From: Dichetophora obliterata
Lineage: Eukaryota > Arthropoda > Insecta > Diptera > Sciomyzidae
NCBI GenBank assembly: GCA_963920525.1
Contig: OY986439.1
Location: forward strand, 211,895,500 to 211,959,499
DNA length: 64,000 nucleotides
Reading direction: 5' to 3'
How positions within the stretch are numbered: position 1 is the stretch's first letter; the number at the start of each line of letters is the position of its first letter. Positions 10,715 through 23,373 of the stretch are shown one piece after another. The notes under the pieces are model-generated. The model ran no database searches. It had not been told where the DNA came from and saw nothing but the letters and a program-made list of their open reading frames with translations. Position numbers and translations under genes: made by a program.

Positions 10715-11454
10715 TTAAGGGAGGGTTCTCCTGGATTTTTTTGGATTTGGCCGAAAAACAAGCAAAATTTGAGAATGGTTTGTGGGAAAATGAAAAGACA
10801 TACGAACTTATGCTTTTGAACTTTGATTCGTGGTTTATTGACGAGTAAAAAAAAAGATATTTGAAAAATTCAAAATGGCGGCTTGAAAATGGCGGATCTC
10901 GTCGACCTCTGCGCGCAAAACATCGACCTCCCGCGGACAGTGTGGGGCCTCAGGTAGTGAACTGAAATGAGAAATGTATAAAATTTATTAAAATTGATAA
11001 CATTTCATATGCCTGGAACCTAACTTAAATTAAGTTTGGTAAAAAAAACCAATTTTATGGACTTTTAAAAAAAAAATTGAAATTTTTTGCTTTTTTTTTA
11101 CTTAGATCTCGTTTAAAAATTATAAATAAACAATTTTTTATGCCAATGTTAGGTTCCAGGCGTACAAAAAAGTATATACTTTCAAACATTCTTTACGAAG
11201 GAAATCGGATCAATAGAACAAGCCCTGTGCTGTCCGTAAGATTAGAAAACATGGTTCCGAGAAAAACGCGTTTAAAGTTTTTAGAAAATTGGTACGCGCG
11301 CGTGACATGGGTACGTTTGACACGCTCTAGCTCGAGAAATACGCGTCGTATTGAAATATCCCTTGGCACAAACATTCTACATATTTGTAACTTTCATTTT
11401 ATGTAAAAAAAAAAATGGATTTTTTCAAAAAAATCCAGGAGAACCTTCCCTTAA
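10715..11454. mobile_element. TTAA-flanked transposable element, 740 bp
   Basis: TTAA at 10715 and 11451 bounds near-perfect inverted ends: left GGGAGGGTTCTCCTGGATTT, right AAATCCAGGAGAACCTTCCC. A second inverted pair lies inside: GCCTGGAACCTAAC at about 11009 against GTTAGGTTCCAGGC at about 11146. TTAA target duplications are typical of piggyBac and Kolobok elements, and I cannot tell which from the ends alone. The 109-residue plus-strand frame inside (11077-11406) looks like repeat sequence, not a protein. Three more members of this general type are in the window. Confidence 0.8.
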
Positions 11455-11754
11455 ACGCTAGAAAGTTTTTAGTTCATATTTCAATTGTGTTCTGATTTTT
11501 TTTTAATCTGTAACTTCTGACAGTCTTCATATCATTATTTTATACATTCGAACCTTGGGGTGCGGTTGAACCCGAAAACCCCCTTGGATACGGAAAAAGA
11601 ATCTTAAACGCTAGAAAGTTTTTGGTTCATATTTTAAAATGTTCTGAATTTTTTTTTTTAGTTTGTGTCTTTTGACAATCTTCATATCATTGTTTTATAC
11701 ATTCCAACCTTGGGGTGCGGTTGAACCCAAAAACCCTCTTGGATACGGGCCTGT
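11453..11754 (+). repeat. 152-bp tandem duplication
   Basis: Two head-to-tail copies start with AAACGCTAGAAAGTTTTT at 11453 and 11605. Each ends with a GGGGTGCGGTTGAACCC segment and a TTGGATACGG segment. The first copy abuts the TTAA element. Confidence 0.85.
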
Positions 11755-14700
11755 ATTTTATTATTATGTATATTTTTTTTGAAAAATATACATTTCTTAG
11801 TCCCATCCCTCTTTTAGCGTATTTTCTGTTTATACATTTTTTAATATTGCATACCTTTAGGTGCCTTGAAAACAAAAATGATTATTTTATTACTTTTTTA
11901 AAGTCATACAAAGCTTCTTTAAAAAATTTTTTTAAGTTCCTCCCGCTAAGTCTCATCAGCTGATCTACTCGCCTTTTCCTCACCTTCTTTTAAGACCAAC
12001 ACAACAACTATTCGATGCGCTTTAGCCAAGACAACCAATAATCCTGCCTGCTCCAGGCTACTCATCATTGAATTTTTTTTTTATATAAAAAGTATTCGCA
12101 TAAAGCGATAACGCTCAGATTTTCCAATCGGGGCGGAGCACTAGAGCTGCAGCAGAAACAATAATAAAAAAACACGAAGAAGAAAATAAAACGCATCCAC
12201 AGCAGCTAACATCCCTACAGCAGCAACAACAATAACAAAAGTAGCAAGAATTTTGCACCCAAAAAGTGCTTAAAACAACAACAGCAATCAGTTTGTTGAA
12301 CGTATTGAAAATTGCTGCTCTCTTGGGATCTACAACAACGTACATATTACCAATAATAATATAAAATTTATATACGCTATACGAGAACAGCGTGAGGGGA
12401 TACAAAAACTGTCAGCTGGCAACCCTGCCATATGTAGAGCGCTATTGAGAAGAAAATAAATTCAATACGAAGAAGAATTGTAAGCTTTTGCTCTTCGCTT
12501 TGCAAAGGAGCATGCCAAAAGTATGCAACATTGTTGTTCTTAACTTCACAAAAGTATGCTACATTTCGGAGACATTGCTTCCAAACAGAGTAGCAAAGCT
12601 CCGCAAACTATGCAACTATGTTTTTCACGATTCAAAGGCAGTCAAGCACCTTGAAGTATGCAAGGTTTTTGTTTTTTTTATTGTCCTCTAAGCATGCAGG
12701 ACAAATGTGCGCTTCAACTGAGAGCGCCTGACTAGGCAGCCAGCCAACTAAAGGTAAGAATGATGCAAAGATTTACTCTTCAAATGTACGAACGAATGTC
12801 GCAGGGCTGCCAGACTATTTCACTTTTGCGAGAGTCATGTAGTTGACAATTTTTGAGAGAGCAAAGGCAGCAGTAGCAGCAGCACAACGATAGATGGATT
12901 CCCAATAGTCATCGATGTGTTGCCTGCTTTTAGGAGGGATGAAGCGAAAAAAAAACGGGAAAATAATACATAAAAAACGAAGAAATCGGAGAAGAATTAA
13001 AAAGAAGCTCAAAAATAAGCATAGCGTTGTATAGAAAATTTGCAGAGAGCGAGTACTTGAGTAAAGCACATCTACGGCACAGCTGGTAAGAGCGAGCAGG
13101 ACACGAGACGATACGACATTAAAAAAAGAAATCAAGAAAAGCAAAAAAAAAAAAAAATAAAGTAAAAAGAAACGCAGTTAAAGTAGTAGAAAAATTTTAT
13201 AAAAATTCAATACATGTGTATAGAAAAGGGCATGGCATGTGCTGGCACTATAGGTGGAGTAAATGGAATGGAGCACAGCCAGGACACCCAGCCACATCGG
13301 ACATACAAACACACACACCAACACCAACCCGAAAAACTAGCGAGTGCCGCACATAAAAATGAAAAGAATTCCAATATATAAGCAATTTTTTTTCCATCTA
13401 CACACGATTTTCTTTCAGTTTTATTTTATGATTATTTTTCTCTTCTTTTTTTTCTTTTCGTCTTTCTTTCTGTTGATTTTAATGTATATAGCAAATGCTA
13501 TATAATAAAAATTGAATTTGAAGTGTGCTTTCAGGCGTCGCAGCTTGATTGGGTGTTGGGTGAAAATAGCAGCAGCAGCAGCAGCAGTAGCAGTTGGAGC
13601 GCATGTATAAATAACTACAACAACAAAGAAGTATGCGTTTTTTGGGTGTCAAACTGAAGTGGTGGGGAAGGGGTTGGGGAATCACGACTGGGTGGTTTGT
13701 TAAAAAAAAACAACGTGAGTCAATTGAATTCGATTGGACGCAACACTGGCAGCTGTTGGAAGGAGTTTGCACAGCATCATTTGGCAGCATGCAATCAATA
13801 AATGTATGAGTGTGGCCTGTGGGGTGGGTGAAAGTGGTGGGGGAAGCTGGTTTTGGGAGCATTTAATACAGCAAGGTATATGAATTGCTTTATTGGAAAC
13901 GCCTTTTTTTCGAGTGCACAGCATGTGTACGTGCGTGTGTTTTTGTAGGTATGGGTATAAAGGTTTATGTAAAGCAATCGAAGCACCAATATAAATGTTG
14001 TAGAATTACCCGAGTAACGAGTAAACGAAAGAAATATTAAAAAGTATGCACGTGTGTATGTAATTCGTTTGATGGTAGAGGTGCTTGTTAGAGGCATGCC
14101 TGCAAGTATGCAACAAAATTTCAATGTTACGGCATGAAGAGCATAATTAAGATTGAGTTTAAAATAAGAAATGAGCTGAAGAGTCAGTTTTATCCAAGCA
14201 TAATCGGTGACAACAATAAAAGTTAGCGCTACAAACGTCCTTTTTGCCACAGAAAGACTTTAAGAGTGTTGATTGTTATTGAAAATGCAGAAAATTCATG
14301 ATAAAGACAGTAAACCAGACCGACAAAACACATTTTTTAGAGATACATGTAAAACAATGCGTTCGAATAAAATTTTTTGTTGAGAAAGGTAGTTTTTTTT
14401 TACTATTAAGCCAAACAGCTACCGGACAAGGACTAAAAAGCAGCTGTTTGTACGCTTTTTGACCGAAAAATTTACCGAACATGGGTCGAACAGCGGTGAA
14501 GCTGGGTATATTCTGCAATGAGATCAAACTGTTTTAATGAAATTTCCTAATTTATTTTGAAATAGATTAAATATGTATTAAATTGGGATTTGAATTTTGT
14601 TTTGTATTCAAATAGAATTTGGATGCTGGCAGTTATGTAGCTTTTATATAGATAAATATGCATATAACTTACCTTTTTGCACTCCTATCAAAATATTAAT

Positions 14701-14989
14701 ATTTTGTAAGATTTTAGTGGGTATTCAAATACAAGCAGGCGTAAAGCTTTCAACGCTGCCATAAAGAGCATATGCTGGCATAGAAAGCTTTATGCCAACG
14801 AGTGGCAGCATGTTTTTCAATGCAATAAAAGTACCAGACACAACGAATGGTGAATGGCAACTAATTAAATCAATGTCAGTCCACTACTGAATATTTTGCG
14901 TGGGTACACTATAGACATTTAGTACTAGTTGTGTTAGTTTTGTTTGCTAAATTGCAGCTATGTTGTTTTTGTTTGATAAACTTTTGTTT
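11755..14989. other. Simple-repeat-rich stretch without recognised genes
   Basis: Holds interspersed CAG/CAA-rich patches (12150-12300), recurrent AAGTATGCAACAT-like motifs (12510-12665), A-rich tracts, CA-rich sequence (13300-13325) and a CAG microsatellite. Long open frames on the minus strand at 13479-14250 are low in complexity (cysteine, proline or leucine runs) and lack any family signature. No RNA gene recognised. Confidence 0.4.
13568..13587. repeat. (AGC)n microsatellite
   Basis: About seven AGC units followed by imperfect AGT/AGC units. Confidence 0.9.
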
Positions 14990-16250
14990 AAATGAGGCTT
15001 CTGTTCGGCCGAAAAGGCTTTTTAAATTATTTATAAACTTTGTTCGACCCTTGTTCGGCCGATTTTGTTTTTATATATGTTTTTGTGTAAGCTCTTTAGC
15101 AAATTGTATGAGCAACAAAGGTGATTGGTTTTTGTTGCGCATGCGTTTGTAGTCGATATGTTTGCTGTTTGTGTTGTATTTCTTTATATATTTTTTTCGC
15201 ATAAGCTCAAAAGCACAATTTATAATAAATTTTTGTTTCAAAAGACTGCTGCTCGGCAGAGTGGGCTTTTTAAATTCTTTTTCGACTTTGTTCGACCCTT
15301 GTTCGGTCAATTATTATTTATTTATGTGTGCCGTATAAGCTTAAAGGTAAGCTTAATGAACCCTAAATATGATTGTATTTGATGGTTTTTGCGAATGCGA
15401 TTGTAATTGACGCCGACTGCTGTATGTGCTATTTTTGTTAGTGAAAATTTTATTTTGGAAAAAGCCGGAAGGTAAAATTTTTAAAATCATATTGGTTAGA
15501 GTTGTGAGAGTGGGGTTTTAAATCATTTTAAGATTATGTTCGACCTTTGTTCGACCGATTATATTTTTAGTTGGCTTATGATGTAGCTCAATATAAAAAA
15601 CAATAAAAATAAAAATTAAATAAAAAAACAATAAGGTCGCTGTTTGGCCGAAAATGCTTTTTTAATTATTTATAAACTTTGTTCGACCCTTGTTCGGCCG
15701 ATTTTATTTATATATATGTTTTTTGTAAAAGCTCTTTAGCAAATTGGATGGGCAACAAAAGTGATTGCTTTTGTTATTGCTCATACGTTTGTAGTCGATA
15801 TGTTTGCTGTTTGTGTTGTTTTTTTTTGTACATATTTTTTTCACATAAGCTCAAAGGCACAACTTATGATAAACTATTGCTTCAAAAACACTGCTGCTCA
15901 GCAGAGTGGACTTTTTGAATTCTTTTTCGACTTTGCTCGACCCTTGTTCGGCCAATTATTTTTTATTTATATGTGCCGTAAAAGCTCAAAGGTAAGCTAA
16001 TGAACAATAAATATGATTGTATTTGATTATTTTTGCAAATGCGATTGTAATTGACGCCGACTGCTGTATGTACTATTTTTGTTGGTAAAAATTTTGTTTT
16101 GGAAAAAGCCGGAAGGTAAAATTTTTAATGGCATATTGGTTAGAGTTGTTAGAGTGGGTTTTTTGCATAATTTTAAGACCATGTTCGACCGATTAAATTT
16201 ATGATGTAGCTCAACATTAAATGTACTAATTATTGGTTTAATTCTCATAT
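14990..16250 (+). repeat. Two-copy tandem duplication with a period of about 645 bp
   Basis: The segment from about 14990 repeats from about 15635. Matching landmarks are TTGTTCGACCCTTGTTCGGC (about 15041 and 15681), GTAGTCGATATGTTTGCTGT (about 15150 and 15794) and GACGCCGACTGCTGTATGT (about 15408 and 16053). Each copy carries several TTCGACC and TTCGGCC motifs. The parallel reading frames in both copies change at the same places as the DNA and look non-coding. Confidence 0.9.
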
Positions 16251-18678
16251 GAAGAAAAAAACAGTCTAAAAAAAAAAATGTTGCACAAAAAAAACCAAAT
16301 CCACTCGATTAATGAATTTTAAAAAAAAGGATTTTTGTTTTGATAAAATTAACAATTTTTTCAACACATTTTAAGTTCTTTTAATTAACATTCCTAAGAA
16401 AATTATCTTTAAACATTCATTACTTTTGATTATTTGAATTTATTAACAATTGATAAATTTTCGATTGTAGTTAAATTTCGTAGTTAAATTTAAAAATCGT
16501 TAAATTTTAAAAAATTAAAAATTAGAAAAATAAAATCAATTATTATAAATTAAATTAAGATAAAAACCGTTATATTTCATAACTTAAAATAAATACCGCT
16601 ATATTTTATAAATTAAAAAATAGTGAAAAATAAAATCAATTATTTTAAATTGCTAACAAAATGTTATATATACAGCAATTTCATTTTGAACGTGCCATCC
16701 TTACAGAATGACCACCTCCGATTTGAGTGAAATTTTGCATGGAGCATCAACTGATGAAAACAAAAAACTTGACCTGATTTTTAGCGGAGTTACAGGGTGC
16801 AATAAATTAATAAAAATCGACAAAAACGTCGAAAATCGATATTTTAGTGCTTTACTTTAAAACAAATTTCTGTTCAGTCAACTATTAAGCTGATTTCATC
16901 ACTTCAGCAACACATAACAACGCCAAGTTGTGATAAAACTCGTGATATTGACTTAGAATTACTTTTGTCCACCATTTTTGATTTTGTTTTTTTTTTTCGT
17001 CATGACACCATCTTTGCTTCAGCTTTTTCGAAATCTCAATAAAAATGCTTACTTAAAATAATCGTATCTCATCAACTAAACCAAACATCACTTAATTGTC
17101 GACGTCTGTCATAAATCTTTCAAAGCTATTTTCATGTATGTCATATATTAAAAGCGCTTATCTACATTATCCATATTCTGTTGAACGAACGATATCTATT
17201 TTAACTATTTGTAATGCGGTTTATCTTATCTATGGTGTGTGTTTATAGAACCAACCAACCAATAGACCAAATCATTCGGTATATTATTTCTTATTTTTTT
17301 AATTTATATTTTATTCACTATTGTTGTTGTTGTTTTTTTTTTTTTTTGTTACTGGTGGGGTATATTTAAGAAGTTGTAGGTATTAATTCAAACTAGCGCG
17401 TTTTCTTTCGATATCTTTAGTCAACTCATGCTAATTGTTTGCTTAAGTTGAGACGCGTTTCTGGAGCAGTTATTCTATATAGAAATAATGGCTTTTGACA
17501 GCTAGAGGCTAGAGATTTCAAAAGCTTTTAATTTTTTGTCGTAAATCGTTTGTTTTTTTTTTTTTGTTTTTTTTTTAATTTTTGTTAAATCTCAACGACT
17601 TAAATTTGAGTTTATCTGTGTTTGAGTGTAATTGTTGCTACTTTATTATTGCATACAAATAAAATTGATAATAATTTTGATTTTTTTTTTTCTTTTTCTT
17701 GTGTTCCTTTTATAAGTTAGGTACTTGTATTAGTTTATATTTGGTTTTGTTGTTTATTGTTGTTGTTGTTCCAACGTTAATTTCTGAAGAAAGCTGTTGC
17801 GCCAGTAGCTTAGTATATGCCGTGAAATATCATTATCTGCATCAGTTGTTAATTGTTATTTGACGAGTTAAATACTCGACAAAGGAATAATATTTTTGAT
17901 TTCATTTTGATGAATTTTTTTATTGAGTGTAAAAAAGTTTTAGCAGTGCTTAGCTTACAGTGAACATATAGTATATTATATACTTAAAATTAATTTAAAC
18001 ATTATTTTCTTTATGTTGTAGTGCAATTAAGTGAAATTTTTCAAAACTGACCTATTGTAACTCTCTAACCTCGTGGTTGTTTGCTTTACTTTTAATGTCA
18101 TTTAATAGCACTTTCAAAGCAATTGCAGTTTTTAAAGTTTTAGTTGAAAAAACTTTGCTTGTTTTTGGAAATTTTTTTAAAAACGTGATATATTTAAAAA
18201 CGATGATGTGTTGTAAAAACCCGTGACTTTAAGCCTCATCAGCTGTGCCACTGCTTGAAAAAGCAGAGGGAAGTGCAAATATCTATAAAGTTGTATGAAT
18301 TTTTGTTTATGCAATAGAAATGCTGAAAAAATTGCATTTTTGCTGGAGCCAAGATGCAAGTTAGCTAGCTAGCCGGCAACAATTAGTGGAGTGGTAATTA
18401 TAAATGTTTTTATCTTAGTTTTAATCTTATTGGCGAAACTTCACTCTTTTTTAAGTACAGTTAATTTTTGCTCCTGAATAAAGATTATGATGATCGTAAG
18501 ATAAGGAAAAATAAGCTTTGTATGATTAGATTAGATATAGATATTAGATATAATATGTACAAGAAAGAGTGTTGCGCAAAATGGCCTTAAAAAATATAAC
18601 TCTACTCCTAAAATTAAATGTTGCCCCATTTTTAGGGAAAAAGGACCGCACTTAATTAAAATGTTTTTATATATGATC
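16251..18678. other. Very AT-rich stretch without recognised genes
   Basis: From 16250 to 16670 the sequence is almost pure A/T, with two loose copies of a segment around ATAAAATCAATTATT. Beyond 16680 it is unique-looking AT-rich DNA with T runs (about 17333, 17552, 17690) and a short (TTG)n near 17755. No gene seen. Confidence 0.4.
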
Positions 18679-19218
18679 TTAAGGGCAGATTCTCTTCTAG
18701 AGGTCCAAAAAGACGGTGATGTTCAAGCTTTTTTTTCATAGAAATAAGAAAATGAACACCTTGAGTTTTTTGTTAGTAATTAATTCTATAAATAACATTA
18801 TATAATATCAATGTATAGTTGAAAATGAAAAAAATTTCAGACATGAATTTTTAGTACCGTCTCTAAAAAAAATCGGCCCAAATTATCTAAATTTAGGTTT
18901 AGGATCCAATAAATTTTATCTACTTTAAAATAAATAATAAAATCCAAGTCAATCTGTAGAGTAGTTCTTGAGATATCGTGGAGATTAGTTTGAAAAGCAT
19001 GATTAGTCAGAAAACGCGTCTTAGGATTTGGTCAACGCTTTTTTCAAGTTAATTTCTAAAAATATGGGTATAATGGGAAAGTAAGGGAATGCATTAATTT
19101 AAATGCAATCGTTATCAGCCAAATCGCTTTGGAAACATATTCTGTACATCATGTTATCGCGAAATTTAAAAAAAAAAATAATTTTTTTTGGTCGAGTTTC
19201 ATGACAACCTCCCCTTAA
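18679..19218. mobile_element. TTAA-flanked transposable element, 540 bp
   Basis: TTAA at 18679 and 19215, with diverged inverted ends: left GGGCAGATTCTC, right GACAACCTCCCC. The ends match the AAGGGGAGGTT core of the 27010-30317 element. It holds no coding sequence. Confidence 0.65.
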
Positions 19219-19349
19219 TGGCAAATATAAAATTATATTTTTTAAATTATATAAAAAATATAGTAATTAAAATATGCCATCATTAATATTTCATCTAAAT
19301 TAAAATGCTTTAACAAATTAGAATCAAAAGAAATTTATTAGAACAATTA

Positions 19350-20054
19350 TCTTATGTATATTACGCAAACGCAAATTTTGTCCGGCGTAAAGCTTTCTAA
19401 TTACAAATCCAATCTTAATAAATTTAGTATGGTTTAGTAGGTTTAGAACTGAAGATGTGCAAACTTGACTTTTTATTTCGTAAAAATTTATATTTTCTAA
19501 GTTATAGCGAGTTAAAGTTTGCATATAATTGTTGATGCTATGTTGCTTTTTCTCTTCTTAATTTCAGCATATGCCTAAAAATATGTGAGGTATTTAGCAC
19601 CACCTATCGGCTAATAGCTATGAAACTGTTATACTGACGAATAATATGTTATAATTTCATAGCTAAAACTATGAATTGATATATTTAAAATCAAAATGAT
19701 ATTGGAATGATTTCTTACAGTTGAACTGTTGGTCGGGAAATTTTTAAATTTTTATAAATTTACACAAAAATTTAATAAGAAATTGGAAACTGGTAATGAA
19801 ACATTTTTGTTCAAGCATTTTTCAACTGAAAATCAAGAAATATTCTTACTCCTGTATATTTAAAATAAATTTGGGTATGAAGTTAAATAAACTAACATTA
19901 TATCGTCGTTGCGCGTGCAATGCGCGGTGTGTATTGCAAAAAGGCCAAAATTAATTTCATTTCAATTTTGATCTGTTGAAAATCTATTCAATAGCTTAAA
20001 ATAAAATCTAGGTATGTTTAATTTTGGCGTTTTAACGCCACACGGATCTACTAG
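19350..20054 (+). mobile_element. Non-autonomous Helitron, copy A
   Basis: Begins with TC (TCTTATGTATATTACGCAAA) after an A and ends CTAG before a T, the A/T insertion pattern of Helitrons. A short hairpin (GGCG-TTTTAA-CGCC) lies 11 bp before the CTAG. The copy at 25795-26336 has the same start, hairpin and a CTAA end, which defines both termini independently. A minus-strand partial copy lies at 22409-22946. No Rep/helicase coding capacity, so mobilisation would need an autonomous partner. Confidence 0.85.
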
Positions 20055-20274
20055 TTATTATATAAAAGCAGTTAAGAACGCGATTTGAAATTATATTTTC
20101 AATCTGTATTGAACAATTCCAATTCCTTATGCTAGTTCTTATTATACTTTACAAATTTATTGCAGTACAGCGTATGTAGTCGGAAGCGGTTCTATGTAGA
20201 TTGTACTCGTTTCTGTACAACGGGTGTTCGGTTGTGGTTTGGTTCTAAATTGTTTAGATGTTCTGGTCTTCAAA

Positions 20275-21740
20275 TTAACGGTTCTTATGACGGTAATTGG
20301 TTCTTATGACGATAGTTAGTTCTTATGACGGTTATCTGTTCTTATGTCTGTAAACGGTTCTTATGACGAGAATCGGTTCTTATGACGAGAATCGGTTCTT
20401 ATTACGAGAATCAATTCTTATGTCGGCAATCGCTTATGACAGTAATCGGTTCTTACAACGGTAATTTGTTTTTATGACGGTAATCAGTTGTTCTTGTGAC
20501 GAGAATCGGTTCTAGTGACGGTAATCGCTTGTTATGAGGGTAATCGGGTCTTATGACGGCAATCGGTTCTTATGACAGTAATCGGTTCTTATGACGGTAA
20601 TCAGTTCTTATAGCAGTAATCGCTTCTTACAACTTTAATTTGGTTTTATGACGGTAATCGGTTGTTATGACGAGAATCGGTTTTTATGACGGTAATTGGT
20701 TCTTATGATAGTAATCGCTTATGACGACAATCGGTTCTTACAACGGTAATTTGTTTTTATGACGGCAATCGGTTGTTATGACGAGAATCGGTTCTTGTGA
20801 CGGTAACAGGTTATTATGAGGATAATCGGTTCTTATGACAAGAATCGTCTCTTATGACGATAATCGGTTCTTACGACAGTAATCGGTTCTTATGACGGTA
20901 ATTAGTTTTTATGACAGTAATCGCTTATGACGGTAAATGGTTCTTACAACGGTAATTTGTTTTTATGACGGTAGTCGGTTGTTATATCGAGAATTGGTTC
21001 TTGTGACGGTAACCGGTTCTTTCGACGATAATCGCTTTTTATGACGGTAATTGGTTCTTATGACATTAATCGCTCATGACGACAATCGGTTCTTACAACG
21101 GTAATTTGTTTTTATGACGATAATCGCTTCTTATGACGGTAATCGGTTCTTACGACAGCAATCGGTTCTTATTACGGTAATCAGTTCTTATGATAGCAAT
21201 CGCTTATGACGACAATCAGTTTTTACAACGGTAATTTGTTGTTGTGACTGCAATCGGTTGCTATGACGAGAATCGGTTCTTGTGACGGTAACAGGTTATT
21301 ATGAGGATAATCGGTTCTTATGACAAGAATCGGCTCTTATGACGATAATCGGTTCTTACGACAGTAATCGGTTATTATGACGGTAATCAGTTCTTATGAC
21401 AGTAATCGCTTATGATGGTAAATGGTTCTTACAACGGTAATTTGTTTTTATGACGGTAATCGGTTTTTATGACGATAATCGGTTTTTGTGACGGTAACCG
21501 GTTCTTTCGACTGTAATCGCTACTTATGACGGTATTTGGATCTTATCACAGTAATCGCTTATGAAGACAATCGGTTCTTACAGCGGTAATTTGTTTTTAT
21601 GACGGTAATCGGTTCTTATGACGGTATGATGGTAATCGGTTCTCACTACGGTAATCGATTCTTATGACGGTATGATGGTAATCGGTTCTTACTACGGTAA
21701 TCGATTCTTATGACGGTAATCGGTTCTGATGACGGGTAAC
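20275..21740 (+). repeat. 19-bp minisatellite with a 485-bp higher-order period
   Basis: Roughly 75 units of the form GGTTCTTATGACGGTAATC with frequent variants (GACGAGAATC, ACAACGGTAATTTG, CGCTTATGACGACAATC). Ordered strings of variants recur about 485 bp apart: GTGACGGTAACAGGTTATTA at about 20796 and 21281, and GTTCTTTCGACxxTAATCGCT at about 21016 and 21501. The array therefore grew partly by duplicating multi-unit blocks. It lies between Helitron copy A and the inverted copy B. Confidence 0.95.
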
Positions 21741-21744
21741 CGGC

Positions 21745-22408
21745 TGGTTGGCAATCAGATAGCCGGTTTTGGTCTTCAATGACATTGGACGGCGCACAAT
21801 CGTTTAAAAGTGGAAAAATATGAAAATTTATGGCTTCCTATGGCCTATATTAAATTTTTTATTTTTTAAGAATTGTCTAATTAACAAGTTTCCAAAAGGT
21901 CTTGGTGAAATCTTTACAGGATTTTTTTTTACAGAAACCATCAAAGATGTTATATAATAAAGCGTTCAATAAAGTTTTGGTAACAAGAGATATATTTCAA
22001 ATTAAAGAACATGCAAACCACTAAAAAAAAATGAAGTTTGGGTTCTTTAGTCTTAAAGAAATTATATGAAATAAGAAACTTGCGTAATTAGACTTAGAAT
22101 TCATTGTATTTTTTCTTAAGCCAAATAACTTTATGTATTTCCAACTCCACAAACAGTTTAATGTCATTTTTGGCCAAGAATAACAATCGACCGGTGTCGA
22201 GCGATGTGCGCTCGTTTAGATTAACATCATTATTGGATTTATACTAAAAATTAAAATAAAAAATTAACTGCCAAAACAGTTTTTATGAATGTAAAACTAA
22301 ATGCGTTTTGTGTAAAAAATCGAGTTTTATTGATTTGAAATTCCAATTTTTTGTAGCATGCTCTTAGGCTTTGGTTGAAAAGGCGATGTATATAAATTGC
22401 CAGTAAAA
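21745..22408. other. AT-rich stretch between the minisatellite and Helitron copy B
   Basis: No coding frame. A small GC-rich spot with inverted CGAGCG / CGCTCG (22199-22215) is the only structure seen. Confidence 0.4.
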
Positions 22409-22946
22409 CCTAGATTTTATTTTAAGCTATTGAATAGATATAGTTCAACTGATCAAAATTTAAATGAAATTAATTTTGGCCTTTTTGCTATATACGCGGT
22501 ATTTCTTATTAAATTTTAGTGTAAATTTTTGAAAGTAAAAAATTTTCCGACCAACAGTTTAGAAATTTTTTTCAGCTGTAAGAAATCATTACAGTATCAC
22601 TTTGATATTGAATATATCAATTCATAGTTTTAGCTGTGAAATTATAAAAGATCATTCGTCAGTATAACAGTTTCATAGCTATTAGCCGATAGGTAGCGCT
22701 AATTACCTCACATATTTTTAGGCATATGCAGATATTAGAAAGAGACAAAGCAACATAATAACAACGGTTATATGCAAACTTTAACTCACTATAACTTAAA
22801 AAATATAGATTTTTAAGAAATAACAAGTTCAGTTTGCACATCTACAGGTCTAAACCTACCAAACCATACTAAATTTATTAAGATTGGACTTGTACTTAAA
22901 AAGCCTTACGCTGGACAAAATTTGCGTTTGCGTAATATATGTAAGA
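22409..22946 (-). mobile_element. Non-autonomous Helitron, copy B (3' end lost)
   Basis: The minus strand reads TCTTACATATATTACGCAAA at its start (22946) and follows copies A and C through ACCTATCGGCTAATAGCTAT and ATCTATTCAATAGCTTAAAA to AAAATCTAGGT (22409). It then departs from them, so the hairpin and CTRR terminus are missing. It lies inverted relative to copy A across the minisatellite. Confidence 0.8.
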
Positions 22947-23233
22947 ATAAAAGAACTTTTCTAGCTTTGTGAATAAAAATAAACATGCTATCGATATATC
23001 TTAAAATTTTTACACATTATAAATTATATTTTGTTGTGTTATTATAATATTTAATTATCAATAAATTTTTTTAATAACTTTTTTTTTCTCATTTCAGGTA
23101 AGCTTTTTTGCACTGTGTAGGATATAAAACGTTCTTAAATATTCGCTTTTATGTAAGTACCTCTAGTAAGTCAAGCATTCAAATCACCATAGCTACTACT
23201 ACCAAACTAACCACTCCTCTTTGCACTTTGACC

Positions 23234-23373
23234 CATTATACATTGGGCAAAACTTGAAAGCAAGTTTTTTAGGTACAAAAACTTGCCGGTACAGAGCAAG
23301 TTTAATATTTCCACTTCGTCTCCAAAACTCACGTAAACTCACCACGCTTTCAAGTCTTGCCCAATGTATAAGG
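23234..23373. mobile_element. Short MITE, about 140 bp
   Basis: Left end ATTATACATTGGGCAAAACT and right end AGTCTTGCCCAATGTATAAG are near-perfect inverted repeats, each continued by CTTGAAAGC / GCTTTCAAG. A target duplication is not certain. Confidence 0.75.

Noticed and set aside
11077..11406. 109-residue frame in the first TTAA element
   Set aside because: No transposase motifs; sits between internal inverted repeats and looks like non-coding element sequence.
13795..14250. 151-residue minus-strand frame
   Set aside because: No family signature, atypical composition, and flanked by simple repeats; probably a chance frame.
20275..21740. Possible CRISPR array
   Set aside because: Units are contiguous 19-bp tandem copies without unique spacers, and the setting is a eukaryotic genome. 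It is a minisatellite.
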